Notes: generated by a model from the sequence alone, not told the origin. A DNA stretch of 45,936 bases from Gammaproteobacteria bacterium (GCA_026706665.1 JAPOYI010000127.1:1-45936); one strand, 5' to 3'. Numbered from the stretch's first letter, positions 16,735-26,320 are shown. Numbers and translations are program-made.

Positions 16735-17635
16735 GAAATGGACGTCGATTGAACTGACGCGCGACGCGGAAGACGCAAAGGCGCTATTTCGACAACAGCG
16801 TCTCGATGAATCACGAGCGATTTATTCTCGGTTCTTCGACACCTTCGCGCCCATATTCGACAGGATGATCGATCAAATGGCGGGCGACGATCCGCTTGAT
16901 CCGGCGCAGATAGTCCAGATTGTCGGCGATGAAGACATACGCACCGCTTTCCGATACTTGGCCGCGCCGCCCGTCTCGGAAGACGATTTGAAAACACTGG
17001 CCGACACGACACTATCCGCACGTGCTCTGCGGCGCGATCCTGAAGTAGCTGCTCGGGTGCGCGAGATCATGTTGCGGGTTCTGGACCCGCATCGTTTTCC
17101 CTGGGTAGGAGAACAACGCGAGCCAACTGAACGAGAGCGTGCTGAGGCCGTTGTCGCATCAGCGATTTTGGTGGCCGCCCGGAAGGTTGAGACTGCGCGC
17201 CGGTCGGACGCCAAAGACCAGCAGGAGGAGAGCGTCAAGGCCACGCTTCGAGACATCGACTTTACCGAGGTTTCTCCCCGCGACATCCCGCTATTGGATG
17301 CGGCCCCGGCTCCGGGCGAGTTCTGCGGCGAAAGCAAACTCGGCGGTACACGCGCCGATCTTGTCATTCGCCTTCACGACCGGCGTGCGATGCCAGTGGA
17401 ATGCAAGTCATCCAACAGCGCGGTCAATTCCTTCAAACGCATCAACCATGAAGCCGTAGGCAAGGCGCGTGCCTGGCTGGCCGGATTTGGAGGACGCCAG
17501 ATTGTCCCCTGTGCCGTGATCGGAGGCGTGTTTAACCCGGCAAACCTGGAAACCGCGCAAGCCGAAGGATTGGCGCTCATCTGGAGTCATCGCCTTGACG
17601 ACCTCGCCGAGTTCATCGAAGCGACCAGAAATTAG
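16721..17635 (+). CDS. XamI-family type II restriction endonuclease
   Basis: The 304-residue protein resembles the XamI restriction endonuclease family, whose prototype cuts GTCGAC. The likely PD-(D/E)XK active site is Asp213 (TRADLVIRLHD) with Glu227-x-Lys229 (MPVECKSSNS). Family features include the N-terminal RAIYSRFFDTFAPIFDRMID helix and DPHRFPWVGEQREPTERER. It starts inside the methyltransferase gene, an arrangement that ties toxin to protection. The site actually recognised here is not proven. It ends 29 bases before the convergent TonB receptor gene. Confidence 0.78.
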   Translation: MSEPRKWTSIELTRDAEDAKALFRQQRLDESRAIYSRFFDTFAPIFDRMIDQMAGDDPLDPAQIVQIVGDEDIRTAFRYLAAPPVSEDDLKTLADTTLSARALRRDPEVAARVREIMLRVLDPHRFPWVGEQREPTERERAEAVVASAILVAARKVETARRSDAKDQQEESVKATLRDIDFTEVSPRDIPLLDAAPAPGEFCGESKLGGTRADLVIRLHDRRAMPVECKSSNSAVNSFKRINHEAVGKARAWLAGFGGRQIVPCAVIGGVFNPANLETAQAEGLALIWSHRLDDLAEFIEATRN

Positions 17636-17664
17636 TCACCCGGTCCACTCGCACGTGATGCGAC

Positions 17665-20595
17665 CTACCGTTCGGTTGCGTAGGCCACGCGGAAGTAGAC
17701 GAAGCGCCCGCCCGGAATGTCGTAGACGGAAGCGTCGTAGCCGTTGATCGAAGCGCTCTGGCTTGCCGGGGGGTCGCGGTCGAACAGGTTGTTCAGGCCC
17801 AGGGCAAGGACGATGTCGGCGTTGGCTCGCGGCAAGGTGTAGGTCGCCTGGGCGTCGTGGTAGGTCGTGCTGGCCAAGCGATTTCGCGAGGCCGTGTTGT
17901 CCTCGTGGTCGGGCATCGAGCAGAGCCCGAGGTTCGTCAGGCTGTCCGGCGTTCCGTCGAGGAAGTCGGTGCACCGCTCGGTCATGCGGTGGATGTAGCG
18001 GACGGTCCAGGACGCGTTCCACCTCGCGCGGGTCCAGTCCGCGACGAGGGTCGACTTCCACGCGGGTTTGCCCCGGTCCGCCTGCGTCTGGCCCTCGAGA
18101 GAACGCGTTTCGATGACCGTGTCTTCCGTGTCCTTCAGCAGTTCCGTGTATTCGGCCAGATACGTGCCATGCCATTGCAGACGCCACCCCGACCGTGCGC
18201 CGAGAAACATGCCGAAGTCCCAGCCGTTGGTGCGTATCGCGCCGACGTTGAACAGGGTGTTGCGGAATCGTGCGAAACCACCCCGGTCGGTGCGCTGGAT
18301 GAGTCGGCAGAAGATCTCAACGCGTTCGCGATAGCAGCCGTCGAGCATGGCCTGGGCGTCGAATGCGGTGATGGCGTCGTCGACCTCGTGTTCGTAGCGG
18401 GCCAGTTCGAAGCGCAGATCATCGATCCAGTGGAGGTCTTGCACCCAGCCGGGCCGCCACGCCAGAGAAAAAACGACGCTTTCGGACGTCTCGGGTTCCA
18501 GCAGTTCGTTGCCGCCGGTAAGGACGCTGATCTGGCCGCCTAGCTGCGTGTAGCTGCCGTCGGTCGGGACGCCGGCGGCGACGCAGTTGTCGATCACGGT
18601 CTGGCCGACGTCGGTGGTCAGGAAGCTTGCGCAGGGGTCCGAAATGACGGCATGGAGTTGCGTCAGGCCGCCGAACAGCTCTCCGATGTTCGGTGCGCGA
18701 AAACCCTCGGTCCAGGCGGCGCGCAGCAGAACCCCGGGAACCGGTCGCCAACGCATCCCCATCTTGGTCGTGGTGCCGCTGTCGAAAGTGCTGTAGTCGA
18801 AATAGCGGATCGCTGCGGAAGCATCGATCAGGTCCGCTCCCCTGGCACCGGAAACGAGGGGTGCCTCGACTTCGCCGTACCACTCGGTCACGCGGAAGCC
18901 GCCCGCCGTGGGTTGCGCGGACACGCCGGAAGTGTCACCTGCTGCGACAATGGGATCGGGATCGAAACGGCCGTTCTGCGAGCGCCGTTCCACGCCCGCC
19001 GCGAAGGCCAGGGGCCCGGCCGGCAGCTCGGCCAGGTCTGCCGTGACATTGAAGACGAAGCTCTTGAGCGCCTGTTCGCTGCTGTCGTGCTGCACGAAAC
19101 CGATCCAGTTCAGCATCTCGCGGGTGATCGTGCCCTGTCCTGCACCCTGTCCCCCGAGCAGGTTGAGGGGCACGCAGCCGGGGATCGCGCCACATGCGTC
19201 CGGGTCACCGAGGGCCTGCAGCATCTTGCGCGCGTTGTGGGCCCCGTCCTTTGTCTGATCCGCGGCGTTGCGCGACCACACGACGTTGGCCTCCCAGTAG
19301 AGTGGCCGGCGAAGCACCGTCTGCTCGCCCTGGATGCCTGAGGCGACGTAACGCGTCGCCACGTCCTGGCGGAAGACGCGCGGGCCGCTCTCGAGCGGCC
19401 GTCTCGTCACCAGGGCGCCCGGACCGACATCGAAACCGAACGGGCTGTAGGGGTTGGCCGCATCGATGACGATAGTGTCCATGATGTTCGCGGCCTCGGC
19501 CAGCGTCCCGACCCACAGGGGTTCGGGCGCCGCCTGGTTGATGGACACGCGCCGGTTGAGAAACGCCCGGGCGTAGAGGCGCAGGCGGTCTGAGGCGTCG
19601 TGTTCGAGTCGCGCGAAGACCCCGGTGCGCCTGGAGGGAGTGAGCGTAAGGTTGAATGGCGAGTAGTTGAATCGGTCCGCATTGGTCCACGGATGGTAGT
19701 CGTCGTTCAGCCCGCACGGATCGCCTGGATCGTAGACGGGCAGGCCGGTCACGCCGTCGTTCAGGGCGCAGTTGACGAACGTGCCGGTATTCGGGTCGGC
19801 GAAGATGATGCGTCCCTGGGGCGTGAACGTGCTGCCGTGGGTCACGCCGGTGCCGGGTTTCGGCCAGCGCGTCAACTCGTGATCGGCGGAGCTTATGCGC
19901 TTCTGATCGGTATGGCTCAGGTGAACGGACGCGGAGGTGGTCCCGCGTTCGCCGCCGAGGGACAACTCGATGTCGCCCGTCTCTCCCCCCGCTTCGTACG
20001 TGCCGCCATAGACGCTCGCTGAAATGCCGGATGTCCTGCGCGTGATGACGTTCACAACGCCCGCGATGGCGTCGGACCCGTAGATCGCCGAAGCGCCGTC
20101 GCGCAACACTTCCACGCGCTCGACTACGGAAGCCGGAATCGTGTTGAGATCGGTGGCGCCGGAAACACCGCTCCCCGAAGCGCCGTTCACCCAGCGCACG
20201 CCGTCCACCAGCACCAGCACGCGCTTGGATCCGAGATGCCGCAGGTCCACCTGCGATGCGCCGGCCGCGACACCGCCGCCGTCCGCCGGAAAGCCGAAGT
20301 TGCCGCTGCTGTTGAACCGCGTGGTCAGGGGCGAACCCGACACGGAAAGCCTTGCCAGCGTGTCGCCCAGGGACGTGATGCCGGTGCGGTCCCGATCGTT
20401 GGCTTCCACGGCGAGAACGGATTCCCGCGCTGTGAGGGGGTCGCGGCGGATGCGCGAGCCGGTGACGACGATCTCCTCGTCGAATGCCGGTTCGTCCTCG
20501 GCCTGTGCCGCTGTGCTCGGGCCGGCCAGCAGCATCGCGAGCGCGGTGAAGGCGGGTGCTCCCCTGTGTGTCAGGGTTGGTAGCGAGCGAACCAT
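17665..20595 (-). CDS. TonB-dependent outer-membrane receptor
   Basis: The 976-residue outer-membrane protein has a signal peptide (cleavage near [12 protein letters not shown]), a TonB-box-like [10 protein letters not shown], a plug domain ([45 protein letters not shown]) and a long beta-barrel with [11 protein letters not shown] near the end. Such proteins import scarce or large substrates using the TonB system; the ligand is unknown. The C-terminus VAYATER lacks the usual final aromatic residue, slightly unusual for barrel insertion. GGAGGAAG precedes the ATG. The gene begins inside the end of the methyltransferase gene (25-bp overlap) and is probably co-transcribed with the M28 peptidase, suggesting peptide uptake or processing (inference). 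Confidence 0.92.
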   Translation of the reverse strand: MVRSLPTLTHRGAPAFTALAMLLAGPSTAAQAEDEPAFDEEIVVTGSRIRRDPLTARESVLAVEANDRDRTGITSLGDTLARLSVSGSPLTTRFNSSGNFGFPADGGGVAAGASQVDLRHLGSKRVLVLVDGVRWVNGASGSGVSGATDLNTIPASVVERVEVLRDGASAIYGSDAIAGVVNVITRRTSGISASVYGGTYEAGGETGDIELSLGGERGTTSASVHLSHTDQKRISSADHELTRWPKPGTGVTHGSTFTPQGRIIFADPNTGTFVNCALNDGVTGLPVYDPGDPCGLNDDYHPWTNADRFNYSPFNLTLTPSRRTGVFARLEHDASDRLRLYARAFLNRRVSINQAAPEPLWVGTLAEAANIMDTIVIDAANPYSPFGFDVGPGALVTRRPLESGPRVFRQDVATRYVASGIQGEQTVLRRPLYWEANVVWSRNAADQTKDGAHNARKMLQALGDPDACGAIPGCVPLNLLGGQGAGQGTITREMLNWIGFVQHDSSEQALKSFVFNVTADLAELPAGPLAFAAGVERRSQNGRFDPDPIVAAGDTSGVSAQPTAGGFRVTEWYGEVEAPLVSGARGADLIDASAAIRYFDYSTFDSGTTTKMGMRWRPVPGVLLRAAWTEGFRAPNIGELFGGLTQLHAVISDPCASFLTTDVGQTVIDNCVAAGVPTDGSYTQLGGQISVLTGGNELLEPETSESVVFSLAWRPGWVQDLHWIDDLRFELARYEHEVDDAITAFDAQAMLDGCYRERVEIFCRLIQRTDRGGFARFRNTLFNVGAIRTNGWDFGMFLGARSGWRLQWHGTYLAEYTELLKDTEDTVIETRSLEGQTQADRGKPAWKSTLVADWTRARWNASWTVRYIHRMTERCTDFLDGTPDSLTNLGLCSMPDHEDNTASRNRLASTTYHDAQATYTLPRANADIVLALGLNNLFDRDPPASQSASINGYDASVYDIPGGRFVYFRVAYATER

Positions 20596-21338
20596 ACTTC
20601 CTCCGAAGGCCAGGATTGCGCCCATTCGGCGTCGGCCCAGGCATAGGCGGTCTCCGCACCTGGCGGTGCACCGAGTTCCAGCAGCCGCTCCACGACGAAA
20701 CCGTTGCCCGTCAGCAATTCGATCCACTGCCCGTGGGTCAGGTAGAACTCGACTTCGTCGCCGTCCGGCCACTCGACGCTGTAGAGCCCGAGGTAGGGGC
20801 GTTGCAGCGCCGCCGTCGTCTTCTCGTCCTCGACATCGGGCATGCACGCGATGGCGAAGCTGGCATTGGTCATGAACACCAATCGGCTTCCGGGCCGAAG
20901 CACCCGCGCGGCTTCCGAAACCCAGCGCAGGGGATTGGCCCATAGCGCGGCGCCGTACTCCGAGATCGCGAAATCGAAACTGTCGTCTGCGAATGGCAGT
21001 CGTTCACCGATGCCCTCGACCAGCGTCACGGGCAATCCGTGCTGTGCCCGCAGGGACTTCGCCACGGCGAGCTGGTTCGGCGTCGGGTCGATACCGACGA
21101 CCTGCCCACCACGCCGAGCCATCCAGGCAGAAACGTAGGCGGTTCCACAGCCGACCTCGAGGCACTGTTTGCCGGTCAGGTCGTCCGGCAGCAACCTTAG
21201 GTCTTTTTCCGGCAGCTTCCAGATTCCCCAGTAAGGATCTTCCGCTGCCCATGCATTGCGTCCGCTTTCGGCATAGCGCGCCGCGAACTCCTGCCAGGCC
21301 GCGCGGTTGCGGCGGATGTGATCGCGGGGCGCGTTCAC
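20571..21338 (-). CDS. Class I SAM-dependent methyltransferase
   Basis: The 255-residue enzyme has motif I CLEVGCGTAYVSAWMARRG, the acidic VVGIDPTPNQL, motif II-like FDFAISEYGAALWANP and motif III LRPGSRLVFMTN, the UbiE/Methyltransf_11 pattern. The substrate is unknown. Its GTG start overlaps the M28 peptidase stop (GTGA at 21338-21335), and its tail overlaps the TonB receptor start by 25 bases, so all three are tightly coupled. That placement between a peptidase and a receptor is unusual and hints at modification of an imported or exported small molecule (inference). The upstream extension of the frame is arginine-rich and was rejected. Confidence 0.85.
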   Translation of the reverse strand: MNAPRDHIRRNRAAWQEFAARYAESGRNAWAAEDPYWGIWKLPEKDLRLLPDDLTGKQCLEVGCGTAYVSAWMARRGGQVVGIDPTPNQLAVAKSLRAQHGLPVTLVEGIGERLPFADDSFDFAISEYGAALWANPLRWVSEAARVLRPGSRLVFMTNASFAIACMPDVEDEKTTAALQRPYLGLYSVEWPDGDEVEFYLTHGQWIELLTGNGFVVERLLELGAPPGAETAYAWADAEWAQSWPSEEVWFARYQP

Positions 21339-23536
21339 TGGTGCGCGAGGGTGTTGATGTCTTCGATGCGGGCAGCCAACGCCTGCATCGTCGCGGCGAC
21401 CGCATCCACGCCTGCCGCCACCTGGTCGTACTGCCTGTGTTCCAAGGCTTCGCGAATCCACGGCAGCGTCTTGGCGCCGTAGCCCGTGTAATAGCCGGGC
21501 GCGTAGATCTGGTGCCGGTACCAGGGACGCCCCGGCAGACCTTCCTCGCGGGTCAGCAGCTGTTCGCCGGTAAAGAGCAGGCGATTGATTTCACCGAGCA
21601 CCGAATCGTCGGCGTCCGGCGTGACCGCGTAGCCGTCGAGGGCCTCTTCCGCCCGGGCCAGGGCGTTGTGTATGGGCGCGAAGTTGAAGTGTGGAACGCT
21701 TTGCCGCCGCGCCGGCGGGCGCAATGCCTTGGTGGGGTCGAGGGCGGCGGCAAACTCGCCGCTGTCGATGAGGCGATTCAGGCGCGCGACATCGTTGCGC
21801 TCCGCATCGGCCAGTGCCTCCAGTTCCTTCACATAGCGCCGCACCGTGTCGACGAGATCGGTGAAATCAAACGGCAGCAGCCGGGCGTTGGCCAGCCGCA
21901 GCGTTGCCCGGCCGGAGACCTGGGCCAGCACCACGCCGTACACGTAGCCCGGATCGCCGAACCTTTCGTAGTGCTCCACGGTGTCGTAGAGCGTGTGGTA
22001 GCTGCCGCCCCCGCCCTCGCCGCCGATGGCCAGGTTGGCGGTGGCGATACCCACGTGATGCAGAAACGTCGTGTAGTCCGAGCCGGAGCCAAGTGCCGAG
22101 AGGCGAAGCAACCCGCTTTCGTCCAGTGCCGCGTTCGCCGCCTCGTCGCCGCTCACGCGAATGCGTGCGCGATTGCGCGCCGCGACGCTGAGTCCGGTTT
22201 GCGGGTCGATTACATCGCGCTGCACCGCGTTGAAGAACTTTTCGAGTGCGTGACTGCCGCCGACGCGCACGAAGCCGCGCGTAATGCCGTCCGTGTTGGC
22301 GTAGAGAACGGCCTTGTCCCGGAGTTCTTCGCGGTGCTCCTCCGCCCACTCTGCGGAGCCCATGAGGCCCTGTTCCTCCGCGTCCCAGGCGGCGAACACG
22401 ATGGTTCTCGCCGGCGCCCGCTTGAGCATCGAGATCGCCTTCGCTTCCGCGAGCATCGAGATCAGGCCGGAGACGGGGTCCCGCGCGCCGTGGCTCCAGG
22501 CGTCGTGGTGGTTGCCCCGGATCACCCACTGGTCCGGCCATACCGCGCCCTGGCGCGTGGCGATGACGTTCTGTGCGGTGACGGTGTTCCAGTCGAATGC
22601 GAGCTGCAGGCGAACCGTAGCCGGTCCGGGGCCGATGCGGTACGTGATGGGCAACCCGCCGCGCCACTCCGGCGGCGCTACAGGGCCTTCCATGGCGTCG
22701 AGCAGCGGGAGCGCATCGCCATAGCTGATGGGCAGCGTCGGGATCGTCGCGAGCGACTTCGACTCCTGTATGTCTAGCCGTTTGGCATTCGCAGTGGCGG
22801 CCCAGCCCGGCGTCAGCGGATCGCCGGCATATAGCGGCGTGTACTTGATCGAACCGCGTTGCACCGCGCTGTCGTTCTTGTACGGACCTTCCGGATATGC
22901 CTTGCCGAGGACATAGCCGTCGTCGCTGGGGTCGGAGTAGATCAGGCAACCGATGGCGCCGCGTTCGGCGGCGAGTTTCGGCTTGATGGCGCGGAAGGCG
23001 TAGCCGTACCGGGCGATGACGATCTTGCCCGCGACATCGACGCCGTAGCGCTCGAGCTGCTCGTAGTCTTCGAGCAGGCCGTAGTTGACATAGACGAGCT
23101 GGCCCGTGACGTCGCCGTCCGGCGAGAAGACGTTGTACGGCGGCAGCACGTCCGGCGACGCGCTACTCTCGTCCCCGGCAACGCTGCGTTCCACGAGGGA
23201 CGCCGTGAACGCATGCGGTTCGATCATTTCGAGGCGGCGGGTTCTCGGCGTGGGGAACAACACGTCGTAGCTCGCGATTTCGGTGTCGTAGCCCCATTCG
23301 GTGAAGAGGCGCTTCAGGGTCTCGACATTGCGCTGGCCATGGGCGGACCCGACGTGATGGGGTTCGCCGGCGAGTTCATGCATCCAGGCGCGGAGGTCGG
23401 ATGGGTCGAGGTGGCGGTCGAACTCCGCTTCGAGGTCGCGCTGGGCCTCGGCGCCGGTGTCGGTGAATCCTGGGAGTGACGGGTCAGCGGCGGCGCCGAG
23501 TGTCAGCGCCGAGACGAGTGAGATGGCTCGGAACAT
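21335..23536 (-). CDS. M28-family metallopeptidase, glutamate carboxypeptidase II-like
   Basis: The 733-residue exported enzyme resembles human GCPII/NAALADase: signal peptide (MFRAISLVSALTLGAAADP), a PA domain, the M28 zinc core and a C-terminal transferrin-receptor-like dimerisation domain. Metal ligands are visible as GNHHDAWSHGARDPVSG, WDAEEQGLMGSAEW, ANTDG and SYHTLYDT, and SGSDYTTFLHHVGIA precedes the last histidine. These enzymes are di-zinc carboxypeptidases acting on acidic or other short peptides. The frame is open upstream, but the ATG at 23536 begins the signal peptide. It is first of the peptidase-methyltransferase-TonB receptor operon, and so could release a ligand for the receptor (inference). 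Confidence 0.9.
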   Translation of the reverse strand: MFRAISLVSALTLGAAADPSLPGFTDTGAEAQRDLEAEFDRHLDPSDLRAWMHELAGEPHHVGSAHGQRNVETLKRLFTEWGYDTEIASYDVLFPTPRTRRLEMIEPHAFTASLVERSVAGDESSASPDVLPPYNVFSPDGDVTGQLVYVNYGLLEDYEQLERYGVDVAGKIVIARYGYAFRAIKPKLAAERGAIGCLIYSDPSDDGYVLGKAYPEGPYKNDSAVQRGSIKYTPLYAGDPLTPGWAATANAKRLDIQESKSLATIPTLPISYGDALPLLDAMEGPVAPPEWRGGLPITYRIGPGPATVRLQLAFDWNTVTAQNVIATRQGAVWPDQWVIRGNHHDAWSHGARDPVSGLISMLAEAKAISMLKRAPARTIVFAAWDAEEQGLMGSAEWAEEHREELRDKAVLYANTDGITRGFVRVGGSHALEKFFNAVQRDVIDPQTGLSVAARNRARIRVSGDEAANAALDESGLLRLSALGSGSDYTTFLHHVGIATANLAIGGEGGGGSYHTLYDTVEHYERFGDPGYVYGVVLAQVSGRATLRLANARLLPFDFTDLVDTVRRYVKELEALADAERNDVARLNRLIDSGEFAAALDPTKALRPPARRQSVPHFNFAPIHNALARAEEALDGYAVTPDADDSVLGEINRLLFTGEQLLTREEGLPGRPWYRHQIYAPGYYTGYGAKTLPWIREALEHRQYDQVAAGVDAVAATMQALAARIEDINTLAHQ

Positions 23537-23619
23537 GGTCGTGGTGCTGGAGTGGGTGAGCGGAAATTGTAACCGCGAAGCGGTTGGAGAAGAGCCGAGA
23601 GCCCCTCGCGCTGGCCCAG

Positions 23620-24111
23620 TTACTCGCCCTGGGTCGTTTCCGACCCGATCCACTCCCGGGCGCGGCGTATGTGTTCCAGCGGCCGGAATATCGACGAGAA
23701 TATGTCCCGCACGACGCCGTTCTCGTCGACGAGGTAGGTGACCCGCCCGGGGATCGGCCCTGTGAAGGCACCGTAAAGGCTGCGAACCCTGTTGCCGGGA
23801 TCGCTCAGGACGGGGTAGGGCAACAAGTGATGATCGGCGAATCGCTCGTGCGATGCGACCCGGCCGCTATTGATACCTACGACCTCCGCTCCCGACGCGA
23901 CGAATTCGTCGTAGTGGTCGCGAAACCCCCGAGCCTGCATCGTGCAGCCCGGCGACTCGTCCATGGGATAGAAGAACAGCACCACCTTGCGGCCGCGCAG
24001 GGAACGGAGCCCGAAGTTGTCCCCACCCGCAGCCGGAAGGACGAAGTCAGGCACCTCGTCGCCGATCCTGAGTTTCTTGCCGCTCGCAGCCATATCGGAC
24101 AGCATACCCAT
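23620..24111 (-). CDS. Peroxiredoxin, BCP/PrxQ type
   Basis: The ~163-residue thiol peroxidase has the BCP pattern: LRIGDEVPDFVLPAAGG, KVVLFFYPMDESPGC with the peroxidatic cysteine in SPGCTMQARGF, then FRDHYDEF and a closing domain ending TYLVDENGVVRDIF. The nearby resolving cysteine of 2-Cys PrxQ is an arginine here, implying a 1-Cys mechanism. Starts at 24111, 24105 or 24093 are all possible; I took the first. Unlike the AhpE-like protein at 10853-11317, this one uses an ordinary TGC/TGT cysteine codon. It begins next to a truncated sterol-reductase remnant. Confidence 0.87.
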   Translation of the reverse strand: MGMLSDMAASGKKLRIGDEVPDFVLPAAGGDNFGLRSLRGRKVVLFFYPMDESPGCTMQARGFRDHYDEFVASGAEVVGINSGRVASHERFADHHLLPYPVLSDPGNRVRSLYGAFTGPIPGRVTYLVDENGVVRDIFSSIFRPLEHIRRAREWIGSETTQGE

Positions 24112-24137
24112 TCGCCTGCCGGTGTGTCGCTCTGTTT

Positions 24138-24646
24138 TCCGTCGGAGAAGGTCGTGGCGGGTATCCGTCCGAGAAATACATGTTCGGGGTCTCTCTTGAA
24201 GGCAAACTTCTGCATGTTCGAGCCGCGGGCCAGCATCCAGCTGGCGAAGAATATGACGGCTGACACGACGAGCAGCCAGGCGGGCGTTTGCGGTTTGGGC
24301 AGGTCCGCCACAGCCCAGAGGCCCACCGCGTAGAAGTACGGGTACCAGGTCAGGCAACCCAGACGAGCTTGAAACCCAATCGTTCGGCGACGAGATCGTA
24401 GGTGTAGAGGTGACTACGTTCGAGCGCGAGGTAGTCGCAGACGAACCAGGTGAAGAGGGCGACGTAGAGGACGACACCGGGGGAGGGATTGTCGGGATAG
24501 GCAAGGAGGTGGTGCGCCGCGAACGAGAGCAGGCTGAGCACGAAGGCGCCCGCTAACCCGGACCAGCGATGCTGCCAGAGCCAGTCCCGCGGCATGATCC
24601 CGCCGTGGCCGGCGGCGAGCCAGAGACCGATGCTGACGGCGAACAC
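24138..24646 (-). pseudogene. Remnant of a sterol reductase (ERG4/ERG24-like membrane enzyme)
   Basis: Two adjacent frames read as one membrane protein. The first (24646-24350) has FVLSLLSFAAHHLLAYPD and TWFVCDYLALERSHLYTYDLV followed by RLGFKLVWG. The second has CLTWYPYFYAVGLWAVADLP, ARGSNMQKFAFKRDPEHVFLGRIP. The layout matches the C-terminal part of delta-14/delta-24(28) sterol reductases. One missing G in the GGG run near 24358-24360 breaks the frame. The catalytic C-terminus expected after FSDG (the family's SGWWG...ARHINYLGD) is absent, and only the end of the usual N-terminal helices remains, so this is a decayed fragment even if the frameshift were an error. Confidence 0.55.
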
Positions 24647-24788
24647 GGGGCCGACGCCCGAGCCTTGCCCACGCGGCCCCGCGACAGACCGGACAGTTCA
24701 TTTGTTCCAGAAGCGGACACTTCTATTTGTTGACAACACTGTGTTCGACCACCTGTTGCGTACATCCATGATTGGCGTTACGGTGAAT

Positions 24789-24806
24789 GGGTGCGCTCCA
24801 GAGCGC
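24789..24806. other. Short perfect palindrome in the region before the ankyrin gene
   Basis: GTGCGCTC-CA-GAGCGCAC forms an 8-bp stem in the 267-bp gap between the sterol-reductase remnant and the ankyrin gene. No T-run follows, so it is more likely an operator or mRNA structure than a terminator. I see no clear promoter elsewhere in this gap. Confidence 0.45.
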
Positions 24807-24913
24807 ACCTGATCCGCGGGTAGGGCCATGCCCATCTGGTTGTAGAGCGATACGACACGATCCTCTTTTCTGTCCAAGGCGCGGATATTGGACTTGATGA
24901 AAGGAGGTCATTC

Positions 24914-26053
24914 ATGACTACCCGATATCCAGGCTCAAGCCTGGAGAACCTCAAGAAGCAGGCGAAGTCACTGCTGAAGTCCGTCCTCAACGGCGAACGG
25001 GCCGCCCTCGAGCGCATCGCGCCGTACGTCGAGGACGATGCGAACTTCAAACTCAACGATGCCCAACTCGTCATCTCGCGCGAACTCGGCTTCGCGAGCT
25101 GGGCCAGGCTGAAGGCGTTCGTCGTGGAGTCCGTCGGCGCATTCGTCGCCGCGGCCAACAACGGCGACATCGACGTCGCAAGCGCGATGCTGGCCCGCGA
25201 GCCGCGATTGGCCCAGGCGCCAAGGGCGCTCTTTCGCGCAGCCGCAATGGGCAAGATCGACATGGTTCGCCTGCTCGTCGAGCATGGCGCCGATGTGAAC
25301 GCCGCGACGGTGGAAGACAGCTCCTACGTCGGTACGCCGCTGCTCGCGGCGACCGAAATGCTGAACCAAGCGCCGGACACGGTGGCGCTGCTGCTTGAGC
25401 TCGGCGCCGACCCCAATCTCGAAGCGGGTGGCGAGACGCCATTGCATATGGCCATGGGGACCTATGCGCGAACGCCGGACAAGCATGGTGTCGTCGAGTT
25501 GCTGCTCGACGCCGGCGCGACGCACAATCAGCACGAGGCGGTCATGGCGATCCATCGCGGCCGTATCGACCTGCTGGCGGCGCAGCTCGATGCGGACCCC
25601 GAACTCGCGCACCAACGCTTCGAAGAGGTCGACTACCTGTGGCTCCCCTTCAACCGTCCAGGCCCGACACTGCTGCACATCGCTGCGGACTACAACGAGG
25701 TCGAGGTGGGGCGACTGCTGTTGTCACGCGGCGCTGATGTCAACGCACGCGCCGGGGGCAGCGACGGCCAGAGCCCGATCTTTCACACCGTCGCATCCTG
25801 GACGGCAATCTCGCGCGGCGGTCACTGCCTGCCGTTTCTCGAACTGTTACTCGCGCACGATGCGGACCTCGCGCAGTGCGCCGGCGTGCAGTTCGAGACG
25901 ATGGGCGCGTCCAACTGCGAGGGACAGGTGCGCGACATTACGCCGCTCGATTTCGCCCTGGCGTTCGCCGATGGACCGGAATGGCGCAACAGCCGGTCAG
26001 CAGTCGAGATGCTTCGAGAGCACGGAGCGAGAAGAAGTGTTGACAAGCCGTGA
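24914..26053 (+). CDS. Ankyrin-repeat protein
   Basis: The 379-residue soluble protein starts with a helical segment (SLENLKKQAKSLLKSVLNGERAALERI) and LVISRELGFASWARLKAFV, common in bacterial ankyrin proteins. Repeats then follow, e.g. RAAAMGKIDMVRLLVEHGADVNAATVED, TPLLAATEMLNQAPDTVALLLELGADPN and TLLHIAADYNEVEVGRLLLSRGADVNAR. Ankyrin repeats bind partner proteins; the partner is unknown. A strong AAAGGAGGT site precedes the ATG. No secretion signal is visible. The last codons overlap a good promoter (26040-26067) for a separate downstream transcript. Confidence 0.88.
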   Translation: MTTRYPGSSLENLKKQAKSLLKSVLNGERAALERIAPYVEDDANFKLNDAQLVISRELGFASWARLKAFVVESVGAFVAAANNGDIDVASAMLAREPRLAQAPRALFRAAAMGKIDMVRLLVEHGADVNAATVEDSSYVGTPLLAATEMLNQAPDTVALLLELGADPNLEAGGETPLHMAMGTYARTPDKHGVVELLLDAGATHNQHEAVMAIHRGRIDLLAAQLDADPELAHQRFEEVDYLWLPFNRPGPTLLHIAADYNEVEVGRLLLSRGADVNARAGGSDGQSPIFHTVASWTAISRGGHCLPFLELLLAHDADLAQCAGVQFETMGASNCEGQVRDITPLDFALAFADGPEWRNSRSAVEMLREHGARRSVDKP

Positions 26054-26067
26054 GCTGCCCCTATACT
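26040..26067 (+). promoter_or_regulatory. Near-consensus sigma-70 promoter
   Basis: TTGACA (26040-26045), a 16-base spacer and TATACT (26062-26067) give one of the best promoter matches in the window. It overlaps the ankyrin stop codon and has no protein gene directly downstream, so it most likely drives the RNA that ends at the terminator at 26288-26320. Confidence 0.75.
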
Positions 26068-26073
26068 CGCGCG

Positions 26074-26320
26074 CCTTCCATCGGGACAAGCGGATTTTCG
26101 GGAACGTGAATTCAGTGATTTTGGCAACAGCAAAGCGTCCTCCCGGCGCCCATTTGCCAAGTGCGCCGCTACCGTCGCAGTCCGTGAACTGCGGCAGTGG
26201 ACCCGCGTGCGAGGACGCAAACACGGTGCGTTGACTTTCCTTGAAACAGTTCCTGGAAGGCGACGCTTTCGACCTTCCAGGGAAGAGAGCCCTGGTCGGT
26301 AAACGAACAGGGCTTTTTTT
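26074..26320 (+). ncRNA. Probable structured small RNA, family not recognised
   Basis: The ~247-base interval runs from a near-consensus promoter to an intrinsic terminator and contains no credible protein gene. Several helices can be drawn: GCGTCCTC pairs with GAGGACGC as a closing stem around GGCGC/GCGCC and CGCAGT/ACTGCG hairpins. A 9-bp CCTGGAAGG/CCTTCCAGG hairpin (26252-26281) precedes the terminator. The layout resembles a stand-alone regulatory RNA. I compared it mentally with 6S, SRP, tmRNA, RNase P and CsrB/RsmZ and saw no match. The start is estimated at ~7 bases after the -10 box. Confidence 0.55.
26288..26320 (+). terminator. Intrinsic terminator
   Basis: AGCCCTG (26288-26294) pairs with CAGGGCT (26308-26314) and runs straight into seven T residues. 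It closes the transcript started at about 26074. The following 26321-26511 region holds no gene I can support. Confidence 0.85.

Noticed and set aside
23620-24111. Second selenocysteine peroxiredoxin
   Set aside because: The BCP-type protein has an ordinary cysteine codon at its active site (SPGCT) and no in-frame TGA.
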